From Desulfosporosinus orientis DSM 765 (GTDB lineage: Bacteria; Bacillota; Desulfitobacteriia; Desulfitobacteriales; Desulfitobacteriaceae): a DNA stretch of 64,000 nucleotides. Below the pieces are notes generated by a model. That model ran no database searches. It was not told the DNA's origin and was given only the letters and a program-made list of their open reading frames with translations. How positions within the stretch are numbered: position 1 is the first letter of the stretch; each line of letters opens with the position of its first letter. Location of the stretch: NCBI RefSeq assembly GCF_000235605.1, contig NC_016584.1:1476001-1540000 (forward strand), read 5' to 3'. Of the stretch, positions 33,651 through 42,048 are shown one piece after another. Position numbers and translations under genes: made by a program.

Positions 33651-35003
33651 ATCATAGACGGTCTGCTCTGGAGTGGCACAAAGCTTATTGTTGCCTTCTT
33701 GTTAGTCGGATTAAACGGTATTTTCGTTGCTGCGGAATTTTCTATGGTTAAGGTACGTAAAACGCGTTTAGCTGAACTTGCTGAGAATGGCTCACGGAGA
33801 GCCAAAAATGCACTTGACGTCTCATCCCAACTTGATGCTTATCTTTCAGCTTGTCAGCTTGGTATTACGCTAGCCTCCCTAGGACTAGGCTGGCTTGGTG
33901 AGCCTGCGATTGCAACTTTGATAGAGCCCTTGTTTGAAGGAGTAGCTGGTTGGAATACGATCTACACTCATTCTATTGCAATAGGATTAGCCTTTATAAC
34001 CATCACGTTTTTACACATTGTCCTGGGTGAGCTTGTTCCCAAATCTTTAGCAATTCAAAAAGCTGAAGGTATCGCTCTGGCCAGTGCCGGTTTTTTGAAA
34101 TTTTTCTATTGGCTGTTGTATCCTATTATTTGGGCGCTCAATAGTATTGCTAATGTGGTTTTGAGAATTTGGGGCATTGAAGCGGCCAATGAGGCTGATT
34201 TGTCTCATAGTGAAGAAGAATTGCGCATGTTAGTTGAAGCCAGTCAAAAGCACGGCTATTTGGATAAATTAGAAGGAAAGCTGCTGGACAATGTCTTTGA
34301 ATTTTCTGATCGCATTGCCAGCGAGGTCATGATTCCCCGGCAAGATATGGTCTGTGTCTTCATTCAGGATACCTTTGAAGAAATCCTTGAAGTTGTTAAA
34401 GAACATGGGCATTCCAGGTATTTATTGTGTGATGATGATAAGGATCACGTCCTAGGTTTGGTGCATATGAGAGATATTATTCGGCTGCAAGAACAGCCAG
34501 GCACCAAGGATATTGCTCAAATTAAGCGGGATATCCTTGCTGTTCCTGAGGGTATGCCGATTTCTCATCTTGTCCAGAGAATGAGAAGTCAGCGAACTCA
34601 TATGGCCGTTGTTGTGGATGAATTTGGAGGATCAGCTGGGCTGGTTACCCTTGAGGATATGCTGGAAGAGCTGGTTGGGGAAATCTATGATGAGTTTGAG
34701 TTGGAGCAGCCGCCGATACAAAAACTTGGCGACAATGAATATGTGCTTAACGGCCGTGTATTAATGGAAGAAGTATCAGAAATGCTGGATATTCACCTAG
34801 AGGAAGAAACTGTCTCGACCATCGGAGGATATGTTTTTTCCAGATTGGGCCGCAAGCCTGTCAAGGGGGATGTTATATATTTTGACGGCTTCCATTTTGA
34901 AGTTATGGAGGTTATAGGGTTTAGAATTACTAAGGTTATGGTAAAGAAAAAGCAGCAAGATGCTAATGGTGAAGAAGTGACAGACATGCATGCCGTTGTA
35001 TAA
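33651..35003 (+). CDS. CNNM/CorC (HlyC-type) transporter, first paralogue
   Basis: About 450 residues. The DUF21/CNNM membrane domain (about 1-190) begins with FLLVGLNGIFVAAEFSMVKV. A CBS pair follows (about 205-330, with VMIPRQDMVCVFIQDTFEEI), then a CorC_HlyC transporter-associated domain (about 350-435, with IGGYVFSRLGRKPVKGD). Such proteins transport or regulate Mg2+ or related cations. No ATG, GTG or TTG exists in frame between the stop at 33621 and TTG 33699, which is inside the first helix. The aaggagg at 33638-33644 points to ATC 33651 (or ATA 33654) as the start, as in the paralogue. Confidence 0.85.
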   Translation: MIDGLLWSGTKLIVAFLLVGLNGIFVAAEFSMVKVRKTRLAELAENGSRRAKNALDVSSQLDAYLSACQLGITLASLGLGWLGEPAIATLIEPLFEGVAGWNTIYTHSIAIGLAFITITFLHIVLGELVPKSLAIQKAEGIALASAGFLKFFYWLLYPIIWALNSIANVVLRIWGIEAANEADLSHSEEELRMLVEASQKHGYLDKLEGKLLDNVFEFSDRIASEVMIPRQDMVCVFIQDTFEEILEVVKEHGHSRYLLCDDDKDHVLGLVHMRDIIRLQEQPGTKDIAQIKRDILAVPEGMPISHLVQRMRSQRTHMAVVVDEFGGSAGLVTLEDMLEELVGEIYDEFELEQPPIQKLGDNEYVLNGRVLMEEVSEMLDIHLEEETVSTIGGYVFSRLGRKPVKGDVIYFDGFHFEVMEVIGFRITKVMVKKKQQDANGEEVTDMHAVV

Positions 35004-35116
35004 ATTATATCTAAGAGGTCCGGTTCAATAAGGTGAATAATTGTATACTAATATAAGTACAATAACCCAAAGAGGACGGCCTCAAATGGCGTGGAATATT
35101 AAAAGGAGGATCAATT

Positions 35117-36460
35117 ATCATAGACGGTGTGTTTTGGAGTGTCCTAATGCTCCTCATTGCATTCTTGTTGGTTGGATTAAACGGGGTATTCGTTGCTGCA
35201 GAGTTTTCTTTGGTTAAAGTGCGCAAAACACGTTTGGCTGAACTTGCTGAGAATGGCTCGGGAAGAGCAAAAACGGCTTTGGATGTCACATCTCATTTGG
35301 ATGCCTACCTTTCTGCCTGTCAGCTGGGGATTACTCTGGCTTCACTGGGCTTAGGGTGGCTGGGAGAGCCTGCAGTTGCTGCTCTGATTGAACCTCTTTT
35401 TGCCGGGATTGCCGGGTGGAGCAGCATTTATACCCATACTATTTCAATTACTATCGCTTTTTCGCTGATCTCATTGTTACACATAGTATTGGGTGAGCTT
35501 GTTCCTAAATCCTTAGCCATTCAAAAGGCTGAGGGCATGGCCTTAGGGACATCTGGATTCTTGAAAATTTTTTACTGGATTTGTTATCCAATCATTTGGT
35601 CTCTTAACAGTTTAGCGAACCTTGTCTTGCGTATCTGGAGAATAGAACCGGCCAATGAGGCGGATCTGTCCCATAGTGAAGAAGAACTGCGCATGATTGT
35701 GGATGCCAGTCAGCGGCATGGCTATTTGGATAAATTAGAAGGTACACTGTTGGATAACGTATTCGAGTTTTCTGATCGCAATGCCAGCGAGGTTATGGTG
35801 CCTCGACAAGATATGGTGTGCATTTTTATTCAAGATACCTTTGAGGAAATTCTTGAAGTTATTAAAGAATTTGGGCATACACGCTATTTGTTGTGTGATG
35901 ATGATAAAGACCATGTTTTGGGGTTAGTCCACATGAGGGATATTCTTCGGTTACAGGAAGAGACGGGGGAAAAAGATATTTCTCAGATTAAACGGGATGT
36001 TCTTGCCGTTCCTGAAGGAATGCCGATTTCTCATCTTGTCCAGAAAATGCGGAGCCAACATACTCACATGGCGGTTGTTGTTGATGAATTTGGAGGAACT
36101 GCCGGCTTGGTTACTATAGAAGATATGCTGGAAGAACTAGTCGGTGAAATTTACGATGAATTTGAGCTGGAACAACCCCCTGTTCAGAAAGTATCGGAGA
36201 ACGAATATTTGCTCAATGGGCGGGTATTGATGGAAGAAGTCTCAGAAATGTTGAATATTCAGCTGGAAGAAGAAACTGTTTCGACTATTGGAGGTTATAT
36301 TTTCTCCCGGTTGGGCCGCAAACCTGTCAAAGGGGATATCGTTATTTTTGAGGGTATTGAGTTTGAAGTAATGGAAGTGATAGGTTTCAGGATCACTAAA
36401 GTAAAAATCCTGAGAAAACCTGGTGAGGTGACGACGGACAAAAGCCCAACAAACCATTAA
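35117..36460 (+). CDS. CNNM/CorC (HlyC-type) transporter, second paralogue
   Basis: About 447 residues and closely similar throughout to the gene just upstream: same DUF21, CBS pair and CorC_HlyC order and nearly the same motifs (VMVPRQDMVCIFIQDTFEEI, IGGYIFSRLGRKPVKGD). Tandem duplication is clear. The DNA around the start is also conserved: aaggagg (35103-35109), then ATC ATA GAC GGT. ATC 35117 is 7 bases from the binding site. A GTG at 35129 is 19 bases away and would remove residues conserved in the paralogue, yet a conventional annotation may use it. A perfect palindrome follows the stop. Confidence 0.85.
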   Translation: MIDGVFWSVLMLLIAFLLVGLNGVFVAAEFSLVKVRKTRLAELAENGSGRAKTALDVTSHLDAYLSACQLGITLASLGLGWLGEPAVAALIEPLFAGIAGWSSIYTHTISITIAFSLISLLHIVLGELVPKSLAIQKAEGMALGTSGFLKIFYWICYPIIWSLNSLANLVLRIWRIEPANEADLSHSEEELRMIVDASQRHGYLDKLEGTLLDNVFEFSDRNASEVMVPRQDMVCIFIQDTFEEILEVIKEFGHTRYLLCDDDKDHVLGLVHMRDILRLQEETGEKDISQIKRDVLAVPEGMPISHLVQKMRSQHTHMAVVVDEFGGTAGLVTIEDMLEELVGEIYDEFELEQPPVQKVSENEYLLNGRVLMEEVSEMLNIQLEEETVSTIGGYIFSRLGRKPVKGDIVIFEGIEFEVMEVIGFRITKVKILRKPGEVTTDKSPTNH

Positions 36461-36469
36461 TTAATGAGA

Positions 36470-36499
36470 ATGGCCTGCAAACTTAAGTTTGCAGGCCAT
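36470..36499. terminator. Perfect 30-base palindrome ending the CNNM pair
   Basis: atggcctgcaaactt is followed by its exact complement aagtttgcaggccat. It separates the CNNM genes from the convergent asparagine synthetase gene and can act in both directions, although the T-run is weak (taaaattctt). Confidence 0.7.
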
Positions 36500-36532
36500 A
36501 AAATTCTTAAGACCCTTAAGAGCTGATGATTG

Positions 36533-38419
36533 TTACCGTACACACACCTTGTTTTCTAGCATCCAGAAATTAGCTTGAATCAAATAAGCAAATAACTGCG
36601 GAATATCCATTAATTGTCCAAACCAAGGGCGGCCGGAAGGGAAGGTATCAGAGAGTTTAATAAGATCATTGAGGGCAGGAAGATTTAGGAAGGTAAGAAT
36701 TGGAGAGGTTTTGTCCGCAATGATTTCTTGCAGCCAGTTGCGAACCCTCATCAGGTAATCAGGGTGATGAGTTTTCGGATAGGGGCTTTTACGGCGCCAG
36801 AGTACGTCATCAGGTAAAACTCCGGTGAGTGCATGACGCAGGATCCCTTTTTCTCTGCCTTCCAAAGCTTTCATTTCCCAGGGAATGTTCCAGGCGTATT
36901 CCACCAGCCGGTGATCACAGAAGGGAACCCGGACTTCTAATCCTGTAGCCATAGTCATGCGATCTTTGCGGTCCAGAAGAGTAGGCATAAAACGAGTTAA
37001 GGTTAAGTAGGATATTTCCCGAATACGAGCTTCACGTTGGAGAGGGCCTTTTAAACTGCGGCTGTCCTGATGAACCGGAGCAGACCCGGGAAGATCCGAA
37101 ATCTCGGCAAGAGCCTGTTCATAACGCATCTTTAAATATTCCTCAGGTTGGAGATACTCAATCAAGTCGGGGGACAGCACTTGCAAGCGATTGTCAACAC
37201 GAAGTGCCCATGGGAAAGTTTGGGCTTCCAGGCTCTCTTGACGGTGAAACCAGGGATACCCTCCGAAGACTTCGTCGGCACATTCTCCGGAAAGGCCAAC
37301 GGTGATTTTCTTCTTGATTTCCCGGGAAAAGAGAAGCAATGAGGCATCCACATCAGCCATCCCCGGAAGATCTCTGGCAATGGTTGAATCGGTTAGGGCT
37401 TGAACAAGTTCCGGTATATTAAAAGAACAGTTGGTATGCTTAGTACCAAAGGCTTGTGACATTCTTTCAATCCATGGTCCGTCCGCACCGGGCTGAAAGG
37501 CATTAGGCTTAAAATACTTATCATTATCTGCATAGTCTACAGAAAAGGTAGGTAAAGGACCTTTCTTTTCCTGGGCTAGAGAATTGGCAGCAACTGCTGT
37601 GATGGCACTGGAATCCAGGCCACCGGAAAGCAGTGTGCCGATGGGGACGTCTGAAACCAGCTGGCGCGTAACAGTATCGAGAAATAAATCGCGAATCTTA
37701 AGGGTCGTTGTGGTCAAATCATCTTCATGGACGTTATTCGGCAAAGCCCAATACCTGCGTATGTGCAGTCCGTTGGAGGAATACAAAAGGACGTGCCCGG
37801 GCTTTAATTCAGAGATGCCTTCAAAGACGCCCACTCCCGGACTGCGGGCAGGGCCGACTAAGAAGACCTCGGATAACCCTCCCTTGCCGATGACAGGTGA
37901 AATATCCGGATGTTCTAACAGAGCTTTGAGCTCTGAGGCGAAGACCAGGGAACCCGGCTGTTCACAGTAGAAAAGCGGCTTAACCCCCAGGCGATCCCGG
38001 GCCACAAACAACTGCTGTTCTTTACTGTCCCAGATGCCAAAGGCAAAAATCCCATTGAGACGTTCGACACAAGAGGGTCCCCATTCTAAGTAGGACAACA
38101 GCAGGGCCTCAGTGTCTGAGTGCCCTTCAAAGGAATAGCCGCGACTCATAAGTTCTTGGCGAATTTCGGAGGTATTATAGAGTTCGCCGTTGTAGATAAG
38201 GGTAAACGTATGTTCACCGCGGTAACGGGTCATGGGTTGGCGTCCTCCTTCAGGATCAACCACGACCAAGCGTCTATGTCCGAGAGCAGCTCGAGGGGAG
38301 AGCCAGTAACCTTCGGCATCGGGACCTCTGGGTATTAGGGTATTCGTCATACGGATTATGACTTCTTTTTGGAGTGTCAGATCACGCTCCCAATTTATCA
38401 TTCCGACTATACCGCACAT
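36533..38419 (-). CDS. asnB: Asparagine synthetase, glutamine-hydrolysing
   Basis: A 628-residue enzyme forming asparagine from aspartate, glutamine and ATP. The N-terminal nucleophile glutaminase domain starts MCGIVGM (Cys2 is the catalytic residue) with RGPDAEGYW and YNGELYN. The C-terminal synthetase domain carries the PP-loop LLSGGLDSSAI (about 262-272) and GLSGECADEVFGGYPW. It belongs to the AsnB/AsnO group and could also amidate cell-wall or other carboxylates. The binding site aaggagg is 7-8 bases before ATG. A Fur-like palindrome and a pentanucleotide repeat tract lie just upstream. Confidence 0.93.
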   Translation of the reverse strand: MCGIVGMINWERDLTLQKEVIIRMTNTLIPRGPDAEGYWLSPRAALGHRRLVVVDPEGGRQPMTRYRGEHTFTLIYNGELYNTSEIRQELMSRGYSFEGHSDTEALLLSYLEWGPSCVERLNGIFAFGIWDSKEQQLFVARDRLGVKPLFYCEQPGSLVFASELKALLEHPDISPVIGKGGLSEVFLVGPARSPGVGVFEGISELKPGHVLLYSSNGLHIRRYWALPNNVHEDDLTTTTLKIRDLFLDTVTRQLVSDVPIGTLLSGGLDSSAITAVAANSLAQEKKGPLPTFSVDYADNDKYFKPNAFQPGADGPWIERMSQAFGTKHTNCSFNIPELVQALTDSTIARDLPGMADVDASLLLFSREIKKKITVGLSGECADEVFGGYPWFHRQESLEAQTFPWALRVDNRLQVLSPDLIEYLQPEEYLKMRYEQALAEISDLPGSAPVHQDSRSLKGPLQREARIREISYLTLTRFMPTLLDRKDRMTMATGLEVRVPFCDHRLVEYAWNIPWEMKALEGREKGILRHALTGVLPDDVLWRRKSPYPKTHHPDYLMRVRNWLQEIIADKTSPILTFLNLPALNDLIKLSDTFPSGRPWFGQLMDIPQLFAYLIQANFWMLENKVCVR

Positions 38420-38436
38420 TTTAAGTCCTCCTTTGT

Positions 38437-38453
38437 ATGATAACCATTATCAT
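38437..38453. promoter_or_regulatory. Fur-like palindrome upstream of asnB
   Basis: atgataa-cca-ttatcat is a perfect 7-3-7 palindrome close to the classic gataatgattatc iron box. It lies only a few bases upstream of the asnB ribosome binding site, so it could act as an operator or sit at the -10 region. Confidence 0.5.
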
Positions 38454-38454
38454 C

Positions 38455-38479
38455 AACACAACACAACACAACACAATAC
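38455..38479. repeat. AACAC pentanucleotide tandem repeat
   Basis: Four perfect aacac units and one imperfect aatac unit adjoin the palindrome upstream of asnB. Tracts like this can change length by slipped-strand replication. Confidence 0.8.
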
Positions 38480-38541
38480 AATTTATGTCTTTGACGGATA
38501 AAGGGTTCCAGCTTCAAGAAATACAAGGATTGAAACCTTGA

Positions 38542-38679
38542 TTTCATGGTATCACGTTTAATTTACCCCACATAATGCTTCCTGATGAAATTAAAGAAGG
38601 AGACGTTATAAATATTTTAATAAATATTGACTATCAAGGCACATCAGACAGGGCCAAGAAAATCAATAGCCTCAAGTAA
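38542..38679 (+). pseudogene. DUF3006-like gene remnant
   Basis: After a TGA at 38539 the frame encodes about 45 residues ending TAA at 38677. They include LPHIMLPDEIKEGDVINI and TSDRAKKINSLK, which resemble the C-terminal half of DUF3006 proteins (LP-x-E-x-KEGDV and T-x-x-R-x-x-x-I-x-x-L). The N-terminal half is not found in the same frame, and no good ribosome binding site precedes the internal ATG 38575. I infer a truncated or frameshifted gene. Upstream sequence in other frames may be its decayed start. Confidence 0.5.
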
Positions 38680-38743
38680 TGATGCTGCTGTAAATCAATA
38701 TGAAGATAAGAAAACGTGTGAGTTTGTAAGGTCAGATATAATA

Positions 38744-38777
38744 AAGCCCCCTTTCCCATTTAAAGGAAAGGGGGCTT
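38744..38777 (-). terminator. Terminator of the DtxR-family gene
   Basis: aagccccctttcc and ggaaagggggctt form a perfect 13-bp stem with an 8-base loop. On the minus strand it is followed by tattatat. Confidence 0.8.
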
Positions 38778-38818
38778 GCCGCCTATGGTGCTTAATATCA
38801 TATGTGAGCTTTTTAATC

Positions 38819-39199
38819 TTAAGCTTTTCGATTCTTTATGATAAACTCCTGCATGGCCTGAATGGATTGGTTACTGATGACGTGCTCAATGGCGCATGCA
38901 TCTTTGTCGGCTATAACCATGTCGACTTCTAGAATTTCTGTAAAAAATTGTTGAATGACTTGGTGCTTTTTAGATATAAACTTGGCAAACTCCTGTCCGG
39001 AAGAGGTAAGGAATATTTCTTTATATTTCTCATTGGTGATCAATCCCTTCTCGGAAAGGGTTGACATAGCACTGTTGGCGCTTGCCTTTGTTACCCCTAG
39101 CCGCTCAGCAATATCGGATATTCTTGCACCGGCTCCGTCGGATGATAGCTCATAGATAGCCTCTAAATAGTTTTCCATGGTAAATGTCAACTTTTCCAT
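38819..39199 (-). CDS. DtxR/MntR-family metal-dependent repressor
   Basis: A 126-residue regulator. The winged helix (about 8-60) shows the family start TMENYLEAIYEL, then ISDIAERLGVTKASANSAMS, then LSEKGLITNEKYKEIFLTSSG. The second, dimerisation and metal domain (about 70-126) retains HQVIQQFFTEIL and CAIEHVIS with His, Glu and Cys in metal-ligand positions. There is no SH3 third domain. It is divergent from feoA-feoB, so it is the best local candidate to bind the TTAG-N6-CTAA sites in front of feoB and repress ferrous iron uptake. Confidence 0.88.
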   Translation of the reverse strand: MEKLTFTMENYLEAIYELSSDGAGARISDIAERLGVTKASANSAMSTLSEKGLITNEKYKEIFLTSSGQEFAKFISKKHQVIQQFFTEILEVDMVIADKDACAIEHVISNQSIQAMQEFIIKNRKA

Positions 39200-39358
39200 T
39201 GAGCATTCTCCTTTAACTTAAATACCATTACTTAAACCTGCTTTGTATTTTACAGTGTTTCATATTTCCATTTAAAAATCAACTGAAGTTTCTAAAGAGT
39301 TTGATCTTGGAGATTTAGAGCTTGCCAAGGGTGCGGGCCAAGATTTCACATTTTGTTA

Positions 39359-39387
39359 TTGACTTTCATTATCAATAACGCTAAAAT
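39359..39387 (+). promoter_or_regulatory. Promoter of the feo operon
   Basis: TTGACT (39359-39364) and TAAAAT (39382-39387) with a 17-base spacer. The spacer contains ttcattatcaataac, an iron-box-like half-site. The leader to feoA would be about 265 bases. Confidence 0.6.
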
Positions 39388-39530
39388 GAAAGCATAGATT
39401 CAGGAGATACCACCTTACTGGAAGAAGACTTCTTTAACAGTTCTATGATTAAACGGCAAAGGAGGAAAGAGTTTACAGAGAGCCGTTAAAAGATCTAATC
39501 CCGTGAGTTGTTTTTTTTATAAAAGTAAAT

Positions 39531-39543
39531 GATAATGATTATC
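39531..39543. promoter_or_regulatory. Fur-type iron box in the feoA leader
   Basis: gataatgattatc is an exact 6-1-6 palindrome identical to the classic Fur box core. It is 117 bases upstream of feoA. The remaining gap from 39200 to 39660 is AT-rich and holds no gene I can support. Confidence 0.65.
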
Positions 39544-39660
39544 GAAATCGAGGATCTGCTATCGTTAATAAAGTTCGGGCGTAAACTTGAACGAGAAAAT
39601 AATGAGAGTTAGAAGGGGTAACTTTTTAGGGGCCCGATCTAGCTTGTTAGGAGAAGTGAA

Positions 39661-39876
39661 ATGATGTCATTAGCAAAAGGAAAGTTAAACATGCCTTATA
39701 CTGTGAATTCTGTTAATACTGACCGTGAAGATATTCGTGAGTTTCTGTTCACCCTGGGTTGTTATCCTGGTGAAAAAGTAACGATTATTTCTAAATTAGC
39801 ATCTAATTTTATTATTAATGTTAAGGATGCAAGGTACAGTATCGATGAGGATTTGGCCCAGGCTATTATGGTATAA
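39661..39876 (+). CDS. feoA: Ferrous iron transport protein A
   Basis: A 71-residue SH3-like FeoA domain, with LFTLGCYPGEKVTIISKLAS in the middle and DARYSIDEDLAQAI at the end. It is a small cytoplasmic partner that supports FeoB activity. ATG 39661 and ATG 39664 are adjacent; aggag upstream suits either. It is separated from feoB by a 159-base gap holding a four-copy repeat array, longer than the usual feoA-feoB spacing. Confidence 0.92.
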   Translation: MMSLAKGKLNMPYTVNSVNTDREDIREFLFTLGCYPGEKVTIISKLASNFIINVKDARYSIDEDLAQAIMV

Positions 39877-39922
39877 ATGATAGCCTGGCGGCAGGCTTTT
39901 GGTCTTTTATTTAGGCAAAAAG

Positions 39923-40017
39923 TTAGAGTAGCCTAATTTTTTGTGAAAGTTAGATTGCCCTAATTTTCTTTAAAAGTTAGAGAGGACTTAAGTTTTTAAA
40001 AAGTTAGATAAACCTAA
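39923..40017. repeat. Four-copy 27-bp operator-like array between feoA and feoB
   Basis: TTAG occurs at 39923, 39950, 39977 and 40004, exactly 27 bases apart. Each is preceded by aaag and followed by six bases and CTAA (CTTA in the third copy), then T-rich sequence. Each unit is thus an imperfect palindrome TTAG-N6-CTAA of 14 bases. DtxR/IdeR sites are built from ttagg/cctaa half-sites. The array ends about 4 bases before the feoB ribosome binding site. A fifth partial inverted element, ttaggc at 39911, pairs with gcctaa of the first unit. Confidence 0.85.
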
Positions 40018-40035
40018 GTTTAAAAGGAGGAAACC

Positions 40036-42048
40036 ATGAAGATTGCTTTGGCGGGAAACCCTAATAGTGGAAAAACAACCTTGTTTAATGCTATTACGGG
40101 TAGAATCGAGCAGGTAGGTAACTGGGCCGGAGTTACGGTAGAGAAGAAGGAAGGGGACGTCAAACAGAACCTCAATCCCAGGAACGAAGATTTAATGGTT
40201 GTGGATTTGCCCGGCGCTTACTCTATGTCACCATACACAAGTGAAGAGTCAATAACTAAAGACTTTGTTCAAAACGAAAACCCGGATGTTATTATCAACA
40301 TAGTCGATTCAACTAATTTAAGCAGAAGTTTGTTCTTTACTACACAATTATTAGAGCTGGGGATCCCCGTGGTTGTTGCACTCAATAAGAGTGATCTGAC
40401 AGAGAAAAAAGGAAATACCATCAATGTCCCTGCTTTAAGTGATGCGCTGAAATGCCCGGTTGTTCAAACAATTTCTACTAAATCATCAAATAATGGTTTA
40501 CCTGAACTCATAGAAGCGGTAATTGCTGCCGGCAAGTCAAACAAAAAACAAATAGCTCCCGATATTGGAGGGGCAAAAAGAGCTTCCACTAAGGAAGAAT
40601 TCGAAAAAGCAGATAAGAAACGATATGCCTTTGTCAATAATATTGTAGTCGAAGTTGAAAGAAGAAAGGTAAGCTCGGATAAACAAACCATACAGGATAA
40701 GGTTGATAGGATAGTTGCTCACAAATGGTTAGGGATTCCAATATTTGCTGTTATTATCTGGTTGGTCTTTTCTATTTCTCAGACATGGGTTGGTCCATGG
40801 TTTGCGGATACTTTCGTTAGCTGGATAGACATGTTGAACGAATCGTTAGCTGCACTGCTGGGAGACAACTTGAATCCTGTGGTTGGAGCCTTGCTCCTTG
40901 ATGGTGTCGTAGGCGGTGTCAGTGCAGTCGTAGGCTTTCTGCCGCTGATCATGGTGTTATTTTTCTGCTTGGCGTTATTGGAAGATTGCGGATACATGGC
41001 CCGTGTTGCCGTTGTTATGGACAGATTCTTTAAAAAGGTTGGTTTATCCGGCAGATCGATCATTCCGATGATTGTTGGCACGGGTTGTGGTATACCTGGA
41101 GTTATGGCAACGAGAACTATCAAAAATGAAAGACAAAGACGCACCACAGCCATGTTAACTACCTTTATGCCTTGTGGCGCAAAACTTCCCATTATTGCAC
41201 TTTTTGCCGGAGTGTTCTTTAATGACAATAGCTGGATTGGAACTTCAATGTACTTTCTTGGAATTATCGTAATCATTACCGGAGCCTTAATCGTTCGAAG
41301 GATTACAGGAGACAACTCCAAGTCCTATTTCATTATGGAGCTGCCGGAATATAGATTTCCAAGTATTAAAAGAGCAACCATATCTATGTTAATGAGAGCA
41401 AAAGCATTTATCATTAAAGCCGGTACGATTATTTTGGTCTGCAATGCTGTCGTACAAATACTACAAACATTCGACTGGCATTTTCAAGTTGTTGCCGAGA
41501 CAGCACCGGAGACAAGTATCTTGGCAAGCATTGCATCGCCTTTGGCAGTATTGTTTATACCTTTGGGTTTTGGTCTATGGCAGTTTGCCGCAGCAGCAGT
41601 AACAGGATTTATCGCTAAAGAAAACGTTGTGGGAACATTAGCTGTTTGCTTTGGCATTACTAACTTTATTGATGTTGATGAATTAACGCTTATTGGCGGC
41701 AGTACAGAAGTCAGTACAATTTTTGGAATTACAGCAGTAGCCGGTCTTGCCTACCTGGTGTTTAATCTCTTTACACCACCATGCTTTGCGGCCATAGGTG
41801 CTATGAACTCTGAAATGGAATCGCGGAAATGGTTTTGGGGCGCTATAGGTTTTCAAATGAGTCTAGGCTACGCCTTATCCTTCCTCGTCTATCAAATAGG
41901 AACCCTATTTACGACAGGTTCAGTAGGCAACGGATTTTTGGGGGGATTAATTGCTGTGGCGGTTATCATTGGAACTCTTGTTTACTTAATGAGAAGAGGC
42001 AGTAAAAGTTCAGAATTACCTGCCGGAATGGAGTCGGTGAAAATATGA
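40036..42048 (+). CDS. feoB: Ferrous iron transport protein B
   Basis: A 670-residue GTP-gated Fe(II) transporter of the inner membrane. The N-terminal G domain carries G1 GNPNSGKTT (7-15), the Thr of switch I in AGVTVEKKEG, G3 DLPGAYSMSPY and G4 NKSD. Gate motifs with cysteines in the membrane part are GTGCGIPGVMATR and MPCGAKLPII. About 10-11 helices follow residue 230. ATG follows aaaggagg at 7 bases. The stop overlaps the small Cys-rich protein start by ATGA. Full length for the shorter clostridial type. Confidence 0.97.
   Translation: MKIALAGNPNSGKTTLFNAITGRIEQVGNWAGVTVEKKEGDVKQNLNPRNEDLMVVDLPGAYSMSPYTSEESITKDFVQNENPDVIINIVDSTNLSRSLFFTTQLLELGIPVVVALNKSDLTEKKGNTINVPALSDALKCPVVQTISTKSSNNGLPELIEAVIAAGKSNKKQIAPDIGGAKRASTKEEFEKADKKRYAFVNNIVVEVERRKVSSDKQTIQDKVDRIVAHKWLGIPIFAVIIWLVFSISQTWVGPWFADTFVSWIDMLNESLAALLGDNLNPVVGALLLDGVVGGVSAVVGFLPLIMVLFFCLALLEDCGYMARVAVVMDRFFKKVGLSGRSIIPMIVGTGCGIPGVMATRTIKNERQRRTTAMLTTFMPCGAKLPIIALFAGVFFNDNSWIGTSMYFLGIIVIITGALIVRRITGDNSKSYFIMELPEYRFPSIKRATISMLMRAKAFIIKAGTIILVCNAVVQILQTFDWHFQVVAETAPETSILASIASPLAVLFIPLGFGLWQFAAAAVTGFIAKENVVGTLAVCFGITNFIDVDELTLIGGSTEVSTIFGITAVAGLAYLVFNLFTPPCFAAIGAMNSEMESRKWFWGAIGFQMSLGYALSFLVYQIGTLFTTGSVGNGFLGGLIAVAVIIGTLVYLMRRGSKSSELPAGMESVKI

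Noticed and set aside
39923-40017. CRISPR array
   Set aside because: Four units with 27-base period have no unique spacers of CRISPR length. The repeated part is a 14-base palindrome and no cas genes are near.
40779-41321. 180-residue minus-strand frame inside feoB
   Set aside because: Shadow of the conserved membrane part of FeoB, with no binding site.
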